Assembly: GCF_002280675.1 (NCBI RefSeq) | Contig: NZ_NCEN01000016.1 | Coordinates: 1-57,385 of the forward strand | Source: Novosphingobium sp. 32-60-15 | GTDB taxonomy: Bacteria; Pseudomonadota; Alphaproteobacteria; Sphingomonadales; Sphingomonadaceae | Direction: 5' to 3' | DNA: 57,385 nucleotides | Shown here: positions 42,382 to 50,586 of the stretch, piece by piece | Position numbering within the stretch: position 1 is the stretch's first letter | Layout: every line of letters starts with the position of its first letter | Translations under genes and position numbers: made by a program | The notes under the pieces: model-generated | Seen by the model: the letters and a program-made list of their open reading frames with translations, nothing else | Databases searched by the model: none | Told to the model about the DNA's origin: nothing

Positions 42382-44091
42382 ATGTCACATATGGATATGC
42401 AGGGCGTCGAGGCAGGTACACCAGCTTCAACTGACGATCTTGCCAAACGCGCGCCGTTTGCGATGCCTGACGTTGTCCCGGTCCTTGAAAATGCCCGAAA
42501 GCCCATCGGCTTCGTGCTTGAAATTGCAGGTTCCAGTTCAGCCATTGCGTTCGATCTGGGCCGGATGGAAGAATGCGCGGTAGATCGCGATCCTTCTATC
42601 GCGCTTTCCGGCAAAGTCGGCGGCCAGATCAAGATCCGCGTTGGCAATTCATGGCTTGTGGCCAGCGTGCGTACACAGCGCCACGATTCCAAGATTGAAG
42701 GCGGGGTTGTTGCCCACATCGATTTTGTGGGTGAAGGCGAGGAAGATCGCGCAACCGGCAAGATGATCGGCTTCCGCCGTGGTGTTACCCGCTATCCCGT
42801 GCCGGGAGCGCTGGTCTATCCCACAACGAACGCTGATTTGCGCCAGATTTACGCGAGCGACGGCCGCACACATATCGCAGTTGGCACAGTATACCCGACG
42901 CGGGATATCTGCGCGGGGATTTATGTCGATGCGTTTTTGGGCAAGCACTTTGCTTTGCTAGGATCGACCGGCACCGGCAAATCAACCGCTGCGGCGCTGA
43001 TCCTGCACCGGATTTGCGAAATGGCACCAATGGGCCATATCGTTATGATCGATCCGCATGGCGAATATGCCAGCGCTTTTAGATCTATCGGCCAGTTGCT
43101 CGACGTTTCGAACCTCAACATGCCGTACTGGCTGATGAATTTTGAAGAGCATTGCGAGGTGTTCATCACCTCGCAAGGCCATGACCGCCAGTTGGACATG
43201 GATATCCTGGCCAAGTGTCTGTTGGCAGCGCGGCAGAGAAACCGGCTGGTTGAACAGATTGGCAAGATTACGGTCGATTCACCGATACCCTATTTGCTGT
43301 CGGACATTCTGGTGATCCTGCAGAACGAAATGGGACGGCTGGACAAGGGGACCAATTCCATTCCCTATATGCGGATCAAGACCAAGATCGAGGAAATCCG
43401 CAGCGATCCACGCTACCAATTCATGTTTTCCGGCATGTTGGTTGGCGATACGATGGCGGAGTTCATCTCCAAGGTGTTCCGCATGCCATCCAATGGCAAG
43501 CCGATTTCGATCATCGATGTGTCTGGCGTACCATCGGAAATCACCGCAACTGTCGTTGCTGTCCTGAGCCGTCTCGTGTTCGACTATGCAATATGGTCGC
43601 GCGATGAAGAAACGCGGCCAGTTTTGCTCGTGTGTGAAGAAGCCCACCGGTATGTGCCGAACGAGAAGAATTCGGATGGGTCATCGGTCGGACGCATTCT
43701 TTCGCGGATCGCCAAGGAAGGCCGCAAATATGGCGTGAGCCTTGGGTTGATTACCCAGCGCCCGTCCGATCTTGCCGAAAGCGTCCTGTCGCAATGCGGC
43801 ACGATAATCGCCATGCGCCTGAACAACGAACGCGATCAGGCCTTTGTGAAGGCAGCCATGCCCGAAGGCGCGCGCGGGTTTATCGATACGATTCCCGCCC
43901 TGCGCAACCGCGAATGCATCATTTCGGGCGAGGGTGTGTCTATCCCGATGCGGGTTTCGTTCGATGCCCTTGAATTGATCAAGCGTCCGGCTTCAACCGA
44001 TCCATCGTTTTACGAATTGTGGGGCCAAGGTGGCGGGGATGAACGGGTGGTCGAGCGCACTGTCCAGCGATGGCGCGCGCAAAGCCGCTGA
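42382..44091 (+). CDS. HerA-type ATPase (DUF87)
   Basis: The 569-residue protein has an N-terminal beta-barrel region, Walker A GSTGTGKST near residue 194, DPHGEYASAF, Walker B VLLVCEEAHRYVP near 414, the sensor region LGLITQRPSDLAESVLSQCG and an arginine-finger-like RLNNERDQAF, the order found in the HerA/FtsK class of hexameric DNA pumps. HerA usually works with NurA nuclease in archaea, or with SIR2, DUF4297 or other effectors in bacterial defence pairs; no such partner is next to it, so it is an orphan here. An alternative TTG one codon upstream is less likely than ATG 42382. Confidence 0.88.
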   Translation: MSHMDMQGVEAGTPASTDDLAKRAPFAMPDVVPVLENARKPIGFVLEIAGSSSAIAFDLGRMEECAVDRDPSIALSGKVGGQIKIRVGNSWLVASVRTQRHDSKIEGGVVAHIDFVGEGEEDRATGKMIGFRRGVTRYPVPGALVYPTTNADLRQIYASDGRTHIAVGTVYPTRDICAGIYVDAFLGKHFALLGSTGTGKSTAAALILHRICEMAPMGHIVMIDPHGEYASAFRSIGQLLDVSNLNMPYWLMNFEEHCEVFITSQGHDRQLDMDILAKCLLAARQRNRLVEQIGKITVDSPIPYLLSDILVILQNEMGRLDKGTNSIPYMRIKTKIEEIRSDPRYQFMFSGMLVGDTMAEFISKVFRMPSNGKPISIIDVSGVPSEITATVVAVLSRLVFDYAIWSRDEETRPVLLVCEEAHRYVPNEKNSDGSSVGRILSRIAKEGRKYGVSLGLITQRPSDLAESVLSQCGTIIAMRLNNERDQAFVKAAMPEGARGFIDTIPALRNRECIISGEGVSIPMRVSFDALELIKRPASTDPSFYELWGQGGGDERVVERTVQRWRAQSR

Positions 44092-44099
44092 TCCTTTGA

Positions 44100-45539
44100 T
44101 CACATCGTTGGTGCCATGCGCCCGGCGGTTTCAGCATCGACGTGTGTTTCTTCCTCGCACTCCTCATCCGGCACGGCGCGGGCCTGTGCGCGCCAACCCG
44201 GTTTGCGATAAGCATAGATGGACAAGGCGACAGCGAAGGCTGAACTGATGGGGAAGGCCAGCCACAAAGCATCGGCACCCAAAGCTGGATAGAAGGCATA
44301 GTAAAAGCCCAAGCGCACCGGATAAAGCGCAAGGGCCAGGATGATCAGCGGCGTCCAGACCACACCGCCTGCCCGCATCGTACCGAACAGCACCATGGTT
44401 ACGCCAAATATGACGTAGCTCCAGCTTGCCAGAAACTGGATGTGGCGGGCTTCATCAACGGCGGGGCTGGTTGCGCCAAGGAACAATTCCAGAGCTGGAC
44501 GGTCAAACAGCACGATCAGCGCGCAAAGTGTGCCGGTAACGCCAAGATTGAGCACAATCCCCCAGCGTGAAATCTTGCTGAGACGGTCCCCCATATTGGC
44601 ACCAATGGCCTGTGCGGCCATGGCACTGACGGCGGCGGAAATCGCCATTGCGGGCATTTGCAGGTAAGTCCACAATTGGAGCGCTGCGCCGTAAGCTGCG
44701 CTGACAAGGATGCCTTCGCGGTTTACCAAGCCGATGACGATGATCCCGGCGGCGGAAATGACGAGCATTTGCGCGCCCATCGGCAAGCCTTTGGCCATGA
44801 TGTAACCAAGTTCATCACGCCGTGGCCACAGCCATTTCAGCTCTGCCCCTTTAAGGCGGAGCGGCAGATCCTTGATGTAAACATAAGCGACGATGCCAGC
44901 CATCGAGGCAATCGAGGCGATGGCGGTCGCCAGTGCTGATCCGGCAATCCCCATCGCCGGAATCGGGCCGAGGCCATTGATGAGCAGCGGATTTAGTCCG
45001 ATATCAAGCACGGACGACATCACCATGAATTTCAACGGTGTCGCTGCATCTCCCCCACCGCGCAGCCCCATGCTGAGGATGACGGTAATCATCGAAGCGG
45101 GCATCGCGATGAAGATCACGCGCAAATAGGTAAGCGCATAAATGTACGTCTCGCCCGGCGCTGCCATTGCTGTCAGCAATTCAGGCGCGAACACCCAGCC
45201 AAGCACGCCGACCACCAGCGAGATGATGACGCAAAACCCGATGGCCGAACCGAATGTCCGCCGCGCCGCCAGCACATCGCGCGCGCCAAACGCCTGGCCG
45301 ATCTTGACGGTGGCGGCCATGCCGAAACCGAATGCTGCCGAGAATACGAGGAACATGACCACATTGGCGTTTGCCGTTGCGGCCAGCGCACCTTCGCCCA
45401 GCAAGCGCCCCACCCAGATTGAATTGATCGATCCGTTGAGCGATTGTAGGATGTTTGAAGCCAGCGTCGGCGCAGAAAACAGCACCAGCGTCTTGAGGAT
45501 GGGGCCGCTGATCAGATCGCGGTTGCGGGGGGCGGCCAA
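44100..45539 (-). CDS. MATE-family efflux transporter
   Basis: The 479-residue, 12-helix transporter exports cationic drugs or metabolites in exchange for Na+ or H+. The opening LISGPILKTLVLFSAPTLASNILQSL and GALAATANANVVMFLV are family-typical, and a two-fold repeat is visible (IMAKGLPMGAQMLVISAAG opens the second half). It ends in a Glu/Asp/His-rich tail of about 30 residues. The start is a TTG at 45539 with AAGGAC seven bases upstream, four bases after the DUF177 stop, which implies translational coupling. Confidence 0.9.
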   Translation of the reverse strand: MAAPRNRDLISGPILKTLVLFSAPTLASNILQSLNGSINSIWVGRLLGEGALAATANANVVMFLVFSAAFGFGMAATVKIGQAFGARDVLAARRTFGSAIGFCVIISLVVGVLGWVFAPELLTAMAAPGETYIYALTYLRVIFIAMPASMITVILSMGLRGGGDAATPLKFMVMSSVLDIGLNPLLINGLGPIPAMGIAGSALATAIASIASMAGIVAYVYIKDLPLRLKGAELKWLWPRRDELGYIMAKGLPMGAQMLVISAAGIIVIGLVNREGILVSAAYGAALQLWTYLQMPAMAISAAVSAMAAQAIGANMGDRLSKISRWGIVLNLGVTGTLCALIVLFDRPALELFLGATSPAVDEARHIQFLASWSYVIFGVTMVLFGTMRAGGVVWTPLIILALALYPVRLGFYYAFYPALGADALWLAFPISSAFAVALSIYAYRKPGWRAQARAVPDEECEEETHVDAETAGRMAPTM

Positions 45540-45543
45540 GCAA

Positions 45544-46059
45544 TCAGTCCTTGGTTTTCAACGCAGAAAGCGCTGCAAATGCACCGCTTGCAACATCGCC
45601 GCCAAGTTTGTGTTCGGCGCGGGCTTTGTCGGCATTGGGGCCTTCTGCAAAAGGATCAATGGCTAGCGCGAGGGTTTGCGCGATGGCCTCTCCCAAATCA
45701 AAAGCATTACCCTCGTATTCAATCTCGTCGCAATCGTCAGCCGTGATTTCAATCTCTTCATCGGGTTGATAGCCCTGAAGGGGGGGCACGAAACGCAGCG
45801 CCACGGGTTCGCTTATCGAAACCGGGAAGTCCTCGCCCGAAATGGCGCACATCTGGACGATTTTGGCGGTCAACTTCCCCTTGGCCTCCACTTTCGTGCC
45901 TTCGATTGTCAACCGCAATTCCGCGCGCATGGCATTGATCGCGCTTATGTTGAAGCGCCCTGCGAGCCGGCGACGTTCGTCTTCATCGGGTTCAAGAACC
46001 AGAGGCGTGTCATTAACTTGCCGCAGGTCGATCATCAGTGAGTATTCCGGCGCGCTCAT
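45544..46059 (-). CDS. DUF177/YceD-family protein
   Basis: The 171-residue protein has the DUF177 core: a beta-rich first half, then VQMCAISGEDFPVSISEPVALRFVPP with the conserved Cys and Pro, an acidic stretch (YQPDEEIEITADDCDEIEYEGNAFDLGEAIAQTLALAIDPF) and PNADKARAE. In many bacteria YceD lies before rpmF and takes part in 23S rRNA handling; here it follows the bc1 chaperone gene, an alphaproteobacterial arrangement. It overlaps that gene by four bases. Confidence 0.9.
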   Translation of the reverse strand: MSAPEYSLMIDLRQVNDTPLVLEPDEDERRRLAGRFNISAINAMRAELRLTIEGTKVEAKGKLTAKIVQMCAISGEDFPVSISEPVALRFVPPLQGYQPDEEIEITADDCDEIEYEGNAFDLGEAIAQTLALAIDPFAEGPNADKARAEHKLGGDVASGAFAALSALKTKD

Positions 46060-46574
46060 TTACCAATCTCCGCATCGAGAACGCGATAGGCGGGCACAAG
46101 GTCCAGCCCGGCCGCAAAAGCACGGGCCCGCCGCGCGACCAGCAATGGATCGGAGCCTTCGTGCAAGTTGACATTGCGGCTGACGGCATCGGCCATGACG
46201 GCTTCATCAGCGCTTGTCAGCCCTTCGCGATAGGCACCAAGCCGCCCGCCCAGAACGCTCATCAATTGGCCCATACGTTTGCCCACCACAACATCGCCCA
46301 CACCGCTTTCGCGCAATTGGCCGTCCATGTCCTCAACAAACAGTTCAGTCAGTCTGACGGACGGTTCAACCAGTTCTGCATCCCGTTCCATCCGGATCAT
46401 GACGATCGACAGGATCAGCGTGATCATATCGAAGCGCCCGGCGACCGTATCGGCCACGCCGCAATCGCGATACCATTCCTTCTCGCGCGCGATTTCAACG
46501 GTGCGGTGCCACAGGGGACGCGCGACCACACGGTCATCCTGGCTTTTACCGAACAGCTTGGTCAAAAATGACAT
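46056..46574 (-). CDS. Ubiquinol-cytochrome c chaperone (CBP3/UQCC1-like)
   Basis: The 172-residue protein is the bacterial homologue of mitochondrial Cbp3, needed for folding and assembly of cytochrome b in complex III. Family marks are ARPLWHRTVEIAREKEWYRDCGVADTVAGRFDMI, VRLTELFVEDMDGQLRESGVGDVVVGKRM and LGGRLGAYREGL. The start at MSFLTKLFGK removes a short upstream extension. It heads the reverse-strand run chaperone-DUF177-MATE; the 207-bp gap to bamE should hold both divergent promoters. Confidence 0.9.
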   Translation of the reverse strand: MSFLTKLFGKSQDDRVVARPLWHRTVEIAREKEWYRDCGVADTVAGRFDMITLILSIVMIRMERDAELVEPSVRLTELFVEDMDGQLRESGVGDVVVGKRMGQLMSVLGGRLGAYREGLTSADEAVMADAVSRNVNLHEGSDPLLVARRARAFAAGLDLVPAYRVLDAEIGK

Positions 46575-46781
46575 CACGCGTTTCCTTACGAACATGGTGC
46601 CCTTTGTTCACGGGCGATTAAATCAATACCGTGCAGCAGACAGAAGCAGGCTGTACGGGGCAGGAGTCTTCGGATGGCATTGCGAATATGCCGATTGGAC
46701 CCTAAGGGTTCGCCGATATAGGCTGTGCATTCCCGATGCAAACGGGCATGAGTGCATCATTGATTGAAGCGGAGTTATCGA

Positions 46782-47273
46782 ATGCGGAACAGTCGGCTGA
46801 TGGTGCAGGGTGCAGCGGTGCTCGCTCTGGGCGTGTTGGCAGCTGGCTGTGCCAGCATCAAGGACCACCGTGGCTACATCATTGATGAAGCGCTGGTTGC
46901 GACGGTTCAGCCGGGCGTGGACAACAAGCTGTCGGTTGAGCGCACGCTTGGCCGTCCCACGTTCATCAGCCAATATGGCAAGCAGACGTGGTATTATGTG
47001 GCGATGAACACCGGGCAAAAGCCGTTTACGCGGCCCAAGACGGCGAGCCAAAGCGTTCTCATCATTGATTTTGATGCGCGCGGCAATGTTGCCTCGATGT
47101 CGCGTGAAGGCATGGCAAAAGTCGCACGGCTTTCGCCTGAAAGTGACAAGACCGATACGCTGGGCCGCGACCGCTCGTTCTTCCAGGATCTGTTTGGCAA
47201 CATCGGCGCGGTTGGCGCTGGCGGTGCGGGGCCGGGAGCGCCTCCGGGCGGCAGCGGTCCGAACGGCAGTTAA
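46782..47273 (+). CDS. bamE: Outer-membrane protein assembly factor BamE
   Basis: This lipoprotein subunit of the BAM complex inserts beta-barrel proteins. The 163-residue product has signal peptide MRNSRLMVQGAAVLALGVLAAGC with lipidated Cys23, then the SmpA/OmlA fold (KDHRGYIIDEALVATVQPGVDNKLSVERTLGRP, YYVAMNTGQKPFTRPK, SVLIIDFDARG) and a Gly/Pro-rich tail. ATG 46782 is chosen, with GCGGAG seven bases upstream. Confidence 0.92.
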   Translation: MRNSRLMVQGAAVLALGVLAAGCASIKDHRGYIIDEALVATVQPGVDNKLSVERTLGRPTFISQYGKQTWYYVAMNTGQKPFTRPKTASQSVLIIDFDARGNVASMSREGMAKVARLSPESDKTDTLGRDRSFFQDLFGNIGAVGAGGAGPGAPPGGSGPNGS

Positions 47274-47321
47274 AAGTGCGCATCGCTTGAACGGGGAGCG
47301 GGGCAACCCATATCCCTGTTC

Positions 47322-47897
47322 ATGGACGATAGCAGGGCGAGCCACGGCCTGATCCAGTGGCACGGCACCACCATCATCGGGGTGAAGAAAAGCGGTCGCA
47401 CGGTTATTGCCGGTGACGGCCAGGTTTCCATGGGCAACACCGTGATGAAGCCCAATGCCCGCAAAGTGCGCCGGATCGGTGCGCTGGATGAAAGCGGCAA
47501 AGGCAAAGTCATCGCCGGATTTGCAGGCGCAACCGCCGATGCGTTCACCCTTTTCGAGCGGCTGGAGCGCAAGCTGGAGCAGCATCGCGGGCAATTGATG
47601 CGCGCGGCGGTGGAACTGGCCAAGGATTGGCGGACAGACAAATATCTGCGCAATCTGGAAGCGTTGATGATTGTGGCAGATGCCGAAACGCTGTTGATCC
47701 TGACAGGCAATGGCGATGTTCTGGAGCCCGAAGGCGGCATCGCGGCAATCGGATCAGGCGGCAATTATGCGCTCGCCGCAGCCAAGGCATTGTCCGATTA
47801 CGAAGACGACCCCGAAAAGATTGCCCGCCGCGCCATGCAAGTGGCGGCAGAAGTGTGCGTATTCACCAATGACCGCGTGACGCTGGAAGAAATTTGA
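47322..47897 (+). CDS. hslV: ATP-dependent protease subunit HslV
   Basis: HslV is the proteasome-like threonine peptidase of the HslUV complex. The 191-residue preprotein has a 15-residue propeptide, so that mature HslV begins with the catalytic Thr16 ([13 protein letters not shown]). [22 protein letters not shown] and the C-terminal [11 protein letters not shown] are typical. The stop codon overlaps the hslU start (TGATG). Confidence 0.95.
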   Translation: MDDSRASHGLIQWHGTTIIGVKKSGRTVIAGDGQVSMGNTVMKPNARKVRRIGALDESGKGKVIAGFAGATADAFTLFERLERKLEQHRGQLMRAAVELAKDWRTDKYLRNLEALMIVADAETLLILTGNGDVLEPEGGIAAIGSGGNYALAAAKALSDYEDDPEKIARRAMQVAAEVCVFTNDRVTLEEI

Positions 47898-49198
47898 TGC
47901 TCGATTCCCTTACCCCCAAGGCTATTGTCCGCGCGCTGGATGAACATATCGTCGGGCAGCAGGACGCCAAGAAGGCGGTGGCGGTGGCACTGCGTAACCG
48001 GTGGCGGCGGCAACGCCTGTCGGCTGAATTGCGCGACGAGGTGACGCCCAAGAATATCCTGATGATCGGCCCCACGGGCTGCGGCAAGACAGAGATCAGC
48101 CGCCGGTTGGCAAAGCTGGCCGATGCGCCGTTTGTGAAGGTTGAAGCGACCAAGTTCACCGAGGTGGGCTATGTCGGGCGCGATGTGGAACAGATTGCGC
48201 GCGATCTGGTGGAAGAAGCGATCCGGCTGGAGAAGGACCGCCGCCGGGATGCGGTGCGCGAAGCTGCCAGCAAGGCGGCGATGGACCGGCTGCTGAAGGC
48301 GCTTGTCGGCGATGGTGCCAGCGAAGCGACGCGCGAAAGCTTCAAGGCGCGGCTGGCCGATGGTTCGATGAACGAGGTTGAAGTCGAGATCGAGGTGGAA
48401 GACGCGCCTTCGATGCCGATGGAGATTCCGGGCATGGCTGGTGGCATGGGCATGATCAACTTGTCAGACATGATGGGCAAGGCGTTCGGCAAGCACAACC
48501 TCAAGCGTCGGAAAATGCGTGTGGCCGATGCATGGGACAAGCTGGTCGACGAAGAAGCCGAAAAGCGCATGGATCAGGACGATGTCGCGCGCGAGGCGAT
48601 CCGCAATGCCGAGACGAACGGCATCGTGTTTCTGGACGAGATCGACAAGATTGCGGTTTCCGATGTGCGCGGCGGTTCGGTTTCGCGCGAGGGCGTGCAG
48701 CGCGATTTGCTGCCCTTGATCGAGGGCACGACAGTGGCCACCAAATACGGCCCGATGAAGACCGACCATGTGCTGTTCATCGCATCGGGCGCGTTCCATG
48801 TGGCCAAGCCATCGGATATGCTGCCCGAATTGCAGGGCCGCTTGCCGATCCGCGTGGAATTGCAGGCGCTGACCGAGGATGACTTTGTGCGCATCCTGTC
48901 CGAAACGCGCGCCAACCTGGTTGAGCAATATCGCGCGTTGATTGCCACTGAAAACGTGACGCTGGACTTCACGCCCGAAGCCATCCGCGCCATTGCCCGG
49001 ACGGCTGCGCAGGTGAATGAAAGCGTTGAGAACATCGGTGCTCGGCGTTTGCAGACTGTAATGGAAAAGCTGCTGGAGGAAGTGAGCTTCGAGGCCGAAG
49101 ACCGCGCGGGCGAGACGGTGACGGTCGATGAAGATTACGTTGCCGCCAAGCTGGCCAATCTTGCCGGGAATGCCGACCTTTCGAAGTATATCTTGTAA
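47897..49198 (+). CDS. hslU: HslU ATPase subunit of HslUV protease
   Basis: This AAA+ unfoldase feeds substrates into HslV. The 433-residue protein has Walker [18 protein letters not shown] near residue 56, the inserted I domain (~110-230, with the Met/Gly-rich [26 protein letters not shown]), Walker [12 protein letters not shown], the [15 protein letters not shown] motif and the C-terminal LSKYIL, which docks into HslV. Confidence 0.96.
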   Translation: MLDSLTPKAIVRALDEHIVGQQDAKKAVAVALRNRWRRQRLSAELRDEVTPKNILMIGPTGCGKTEISRRLAKLADAPFVKVEATKFTEVGYVGRDVEQIARDLVEEAIRLEKDRRRDAVREAASKAAMDRLLKALVGDGASEATRESFKARLADGSMNEVEVEIEVEDAPSMPMEIPGMAGGMGMINLSDMMGKAFGKHNLKRRKMRVADAWDKLVDEEAEKRMDQDDVAREAIRNAETNGIVFLDEIDKIAVSDVRGGSVSREGVQRDLLPLIEGTTVATKYGPMKTDHVLFIASGAFHVAKPSDMLPELQGRLPIRVELQALTEDDFVRILSETRANLVEQYRALIATENVTLDFTPEAIRAIARTAAQVNESVENIGARRLQTVMEKLLEEVSFEAEDRAGETVTVDEDYVAAKLANLAGNADLSKYIL

Positions 49199-49253
49199 GC
49201 GCCACATTGTTCTCGCATTGTTCCAAAAATCAGGGGCGATTCGGGAGGGTGTG

Positions 49254-49658
49254 ATGGAACATACAGGCGGCTGTCAGTGCGGTTCGGTTCGGTACGCGGT
49301 TTCCGGTGATCCGATGCATGTGGCGATCTGCCACTGCATCGATTGCCGTAAGAGCACGGGCGCGCCGATGGTGGCTTGGGCGATGTTCACAGCAGATCAG
49401 TTCGCGCTGACGCAGGGTGAGGTGACGACGTTCAATTCGTCAGGCGCTTCAATGCGCAACTTCTGTCCCAGATGCGGGACGGGGCTGTTCTTCACTAACG
49501 CGGATAACCTGCCCGGAATCATAGATGTGCAGGCTGCCACGCTGGATGATCCCGACGCCTTGCCGGCACAGGTGCATATCCAGACGGCCGAGCGGATTGG
49601 CTGGATGGCGCAGGCCCACACACTGCCCGAATTTGCGCGTTTTCCCGGGCCGGAGTAA
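49254..49658 (+). CDS. GFA-family (Mss4-like fold) zinc protein
   Basis: The 134-residue protein has the glutathione-dependent formaldehyde-activating family pattern: GGCQCGSVRY (Cys7, Cys9), CHCIDCRKSTGAPMVAW and NFCPRCGTGLFF, seven cysteines for two zinc sites. Gfa itself catalyses the addition of glutathione to formaldehyde, though most family members are uncharacterised. GGGAGG lies upstream of the ATG at a good distance. It begins a small run with the DUF1737 gene. Confidence 0.9.
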   Translation: MEHTGGCQCGSVRYAVSGDPMHVAICHCIDCRKSTGAPMVAWAMFTADQFALTQGEVTTFNSSGASMRNFCPRCGTGLFFTNADNLPGIIDVQAATLDDPDALPAQVHIQTAERIGWMAQAHTLPEFARFPGPE

Positions 49659-49667
49659 GAGGCAGGG

Positions 49668-49871
49668 ATGACCTACCAGACCCCCGAAGACCGCCCCGTA
49701 TACCGCCTGCTCACCGGCAAGGATGACCGCGCCTTTTGCGACCGCGTGTCCGAAGCGCTGGAACAAGGCTGGCGGCTCTATGGCTCGCCCACGATGACCT
49801 ATGATGGCGGGATGGACTGCATCAAGGTTGCGCAGGCCGTGGTCTGGCATGAGGCTGATGTGGTGAAGTGA
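49668..49871 (+). CDS. DUF1737 small protein
   Basis: The 67-residue protein YRLLTGKDDRAFCDRVSEAL - EQGWRLYGSPTMTYDGG - AQAVVWHEADV matches the DUF1737 family, small cytosolic proteins of unknown role. It follows the GFA gene after nine bases and is probably co-transcribed with it. A repeat begins 22 bases after its stop. Confidence 0.88.
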   Translation: MTYQTPEDRPVYRLLTGKDDRAFCDRVSEALEQGWRLYGSPTMTYDGGMDCIKVAQAVVWHEADVVK

Positions 49872-49893
49872 GCGTTGCGCCGATCTGGCGGCA

Positions 49894-49935
49894 TTCGTCG
49901 TTGCAAGCGGTGTAGCGACGACGCAATCCAAAGCG
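49894..49935. repeat. Single REP-like repeat (family D) abutting the GIY-YIG start codon
   Basis: The block reads TTCGTCGTTGCAAG...GCGACGACGCAATCCA-AAGCG and aligns over its length with TTCGTCATTGCGAG...GCGACGAAGCAATCCAGAGCG at 50309-50350. About eight positions differ in 42. It ends exactly at the base before the ATG of the GIY-YIG gene, with no spacer between repeat and gene. Confidence 0.75.
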
Positions 49936-50235
49936 ATGACGCGAGATTTCCAGCCTGCGGTTTATATGATGGCGTCAGGTCGGAACGGGACGCTTTATGT
50001 CGGCGTGACGAGCAATCTTGTGCAGCGGGTATGGCAGCATCGGGAGGGAGCGGTCGAGGGATTTACTTCTCGGCATGGTTGCAAGCTGCTCGTCTGGTAT
50101 GAAATCCATGCGACCATGGAATACGCTATCTTGCGTGAGAAACAGTTGAAAGGTGGATCGAGAAAGCGCAAGCTGGCGTTGATCGAAAGCGGCAATCCGC
50201 TTTGGCGCGACCTGTTTGCCGGGATTTGTGGGTAG
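49936..50235 (+). CDS. GIY-YIG nuclease domain protein (intact)
   Basis: The 99-residue single-domain protein has VYMMASGRNGTLYVGVTSNLVQRVWQHRE, that is, the GIY-equivalent VYM and YVG motifs and the catalytic Arg, then GFTSRHGCKLLVWYE, the Glu-bearing helix EYAILREKQLKGG, and the closing GNPLWRDL. This belongs to the small YhbQ/UPF0213-like branch, whose substrates are mostly unknown; a DNA endonuclease is expected from the fold. The frame is complete, unlike its broken paralogue at 10074-10373. Family D repeats lie directly before the start and eight bases after the stop. Confidence 0.88.
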   Translation: MTRDFQPAVYMMASGRNGTLYVGVTSNLVQRVWQHREGAVEGFTSRHGCKLLVWYEIHATMEYAILREKQLKGGSRKRKLALIESGNPLWRDLFAGICG

Positions 50236-50243
50236 TGCTTGTG

Positions 50244-50350
50244 CGCTCTGGATTGCTTCGCTGCGCTCGCAATGACGAAGGAAAAGGACACAATAGCGCG
50301 ATAGCCTCTTCGTCATTGCGAGGAGCGCAGCGACGAAGCAATCCAGAGCG
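50244..50350. repeat. 107-bp palindromic element, family D (copy 1)
   Basis: The ends CGCTCTGGATTGCTTCG and CGAAGCAATCCAGAGCG are exact inverted copies. Inside each arm is a second match, GCGCTCGCAATGACGAAG and TTCGTCATTGCGAGGAGCGC, so two REP units face each other as in a BIME. It lies between the GIY-YIG stop and the truncated ABC gene end. Confidence 0.85.
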
Positions 50351-50359
50351 GGTGCGAAC

Positions 50360-50464
50360 TTACTCCGCCGCCTCGCTGACCTCGGCGCTTTCCTGCGCTT
50401 GGCGTGCCCACATTTCAGCGTAGAGCCCGTCGCAGCGGAGCGGGTCGGTGTGGCCGCCTTGTTC
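50360..50464 (-). pseudogene. Duplicated 3' end of the ABC transporter gene
   Basis: These 105 bases match 50587-50691, the end of the downstream ABC transporter gene, with eight differences. In frame they read EQGGHTDPLRCDGLYAEMWA, then the same 14 last residues as the live gene, and a TAA stop where the live gene has TAG. All changes in the last 22 codons are synonymous; three upstream are not. The unit begins nine bases after a family D palindrome, exactly as the live gene does. It has no start and is a relic. Confidence 0.85.
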
Positions 50465-50479
50465 GGTGCTGGTGCCGGG

Positions 50480-50577
50480 CGCTCTGGATTGCTTCGTCGG
50501 CTGCGCCTCCTCGCAATGACGAAGTCAGGATTGACAGTCTTTTCGTCATTGCGAGCGAAGCGAAGCAATCCAGAGCG
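50480..50577. repeat. 98-bp palindromic element, family D (copy 2)
   Basis: The ends CGCTCTGGATTGCTTCG and CGAAGCAATCCAGAGCG are the same as those of 50244-50350, with a different middle. It stands between the relic gene end and the live ABC transporter stop. Palindrome plus gene end recur with a period of 227 bp. Confidence 0.85.
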
Positions 50578-50586
50578 TGCGCAAAC

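Noticed and set aside
42382..45539. HerA gene plus MATE gene as a defence island
   Set aside because: The HerA gene lacks an effector, and the flanks are a TSUP/TIGR02186 pair and housekeeping genes on the other strand; there is no sign of a mobile or defence cluster.
47894..47899. TTG start for hslU one codon earlier
   Set aside because: The ATG overlapping the hslV stop (TGATG) is the usual coupled start and matches [11 protein letters not shown] of the family.
50244..50577. Insertion sequence or CRISPR array
   Set aside because: There is no transposase, no target duplication and no regular spacer pattern; only two inverted palindromes with a duplicated gene end are present.
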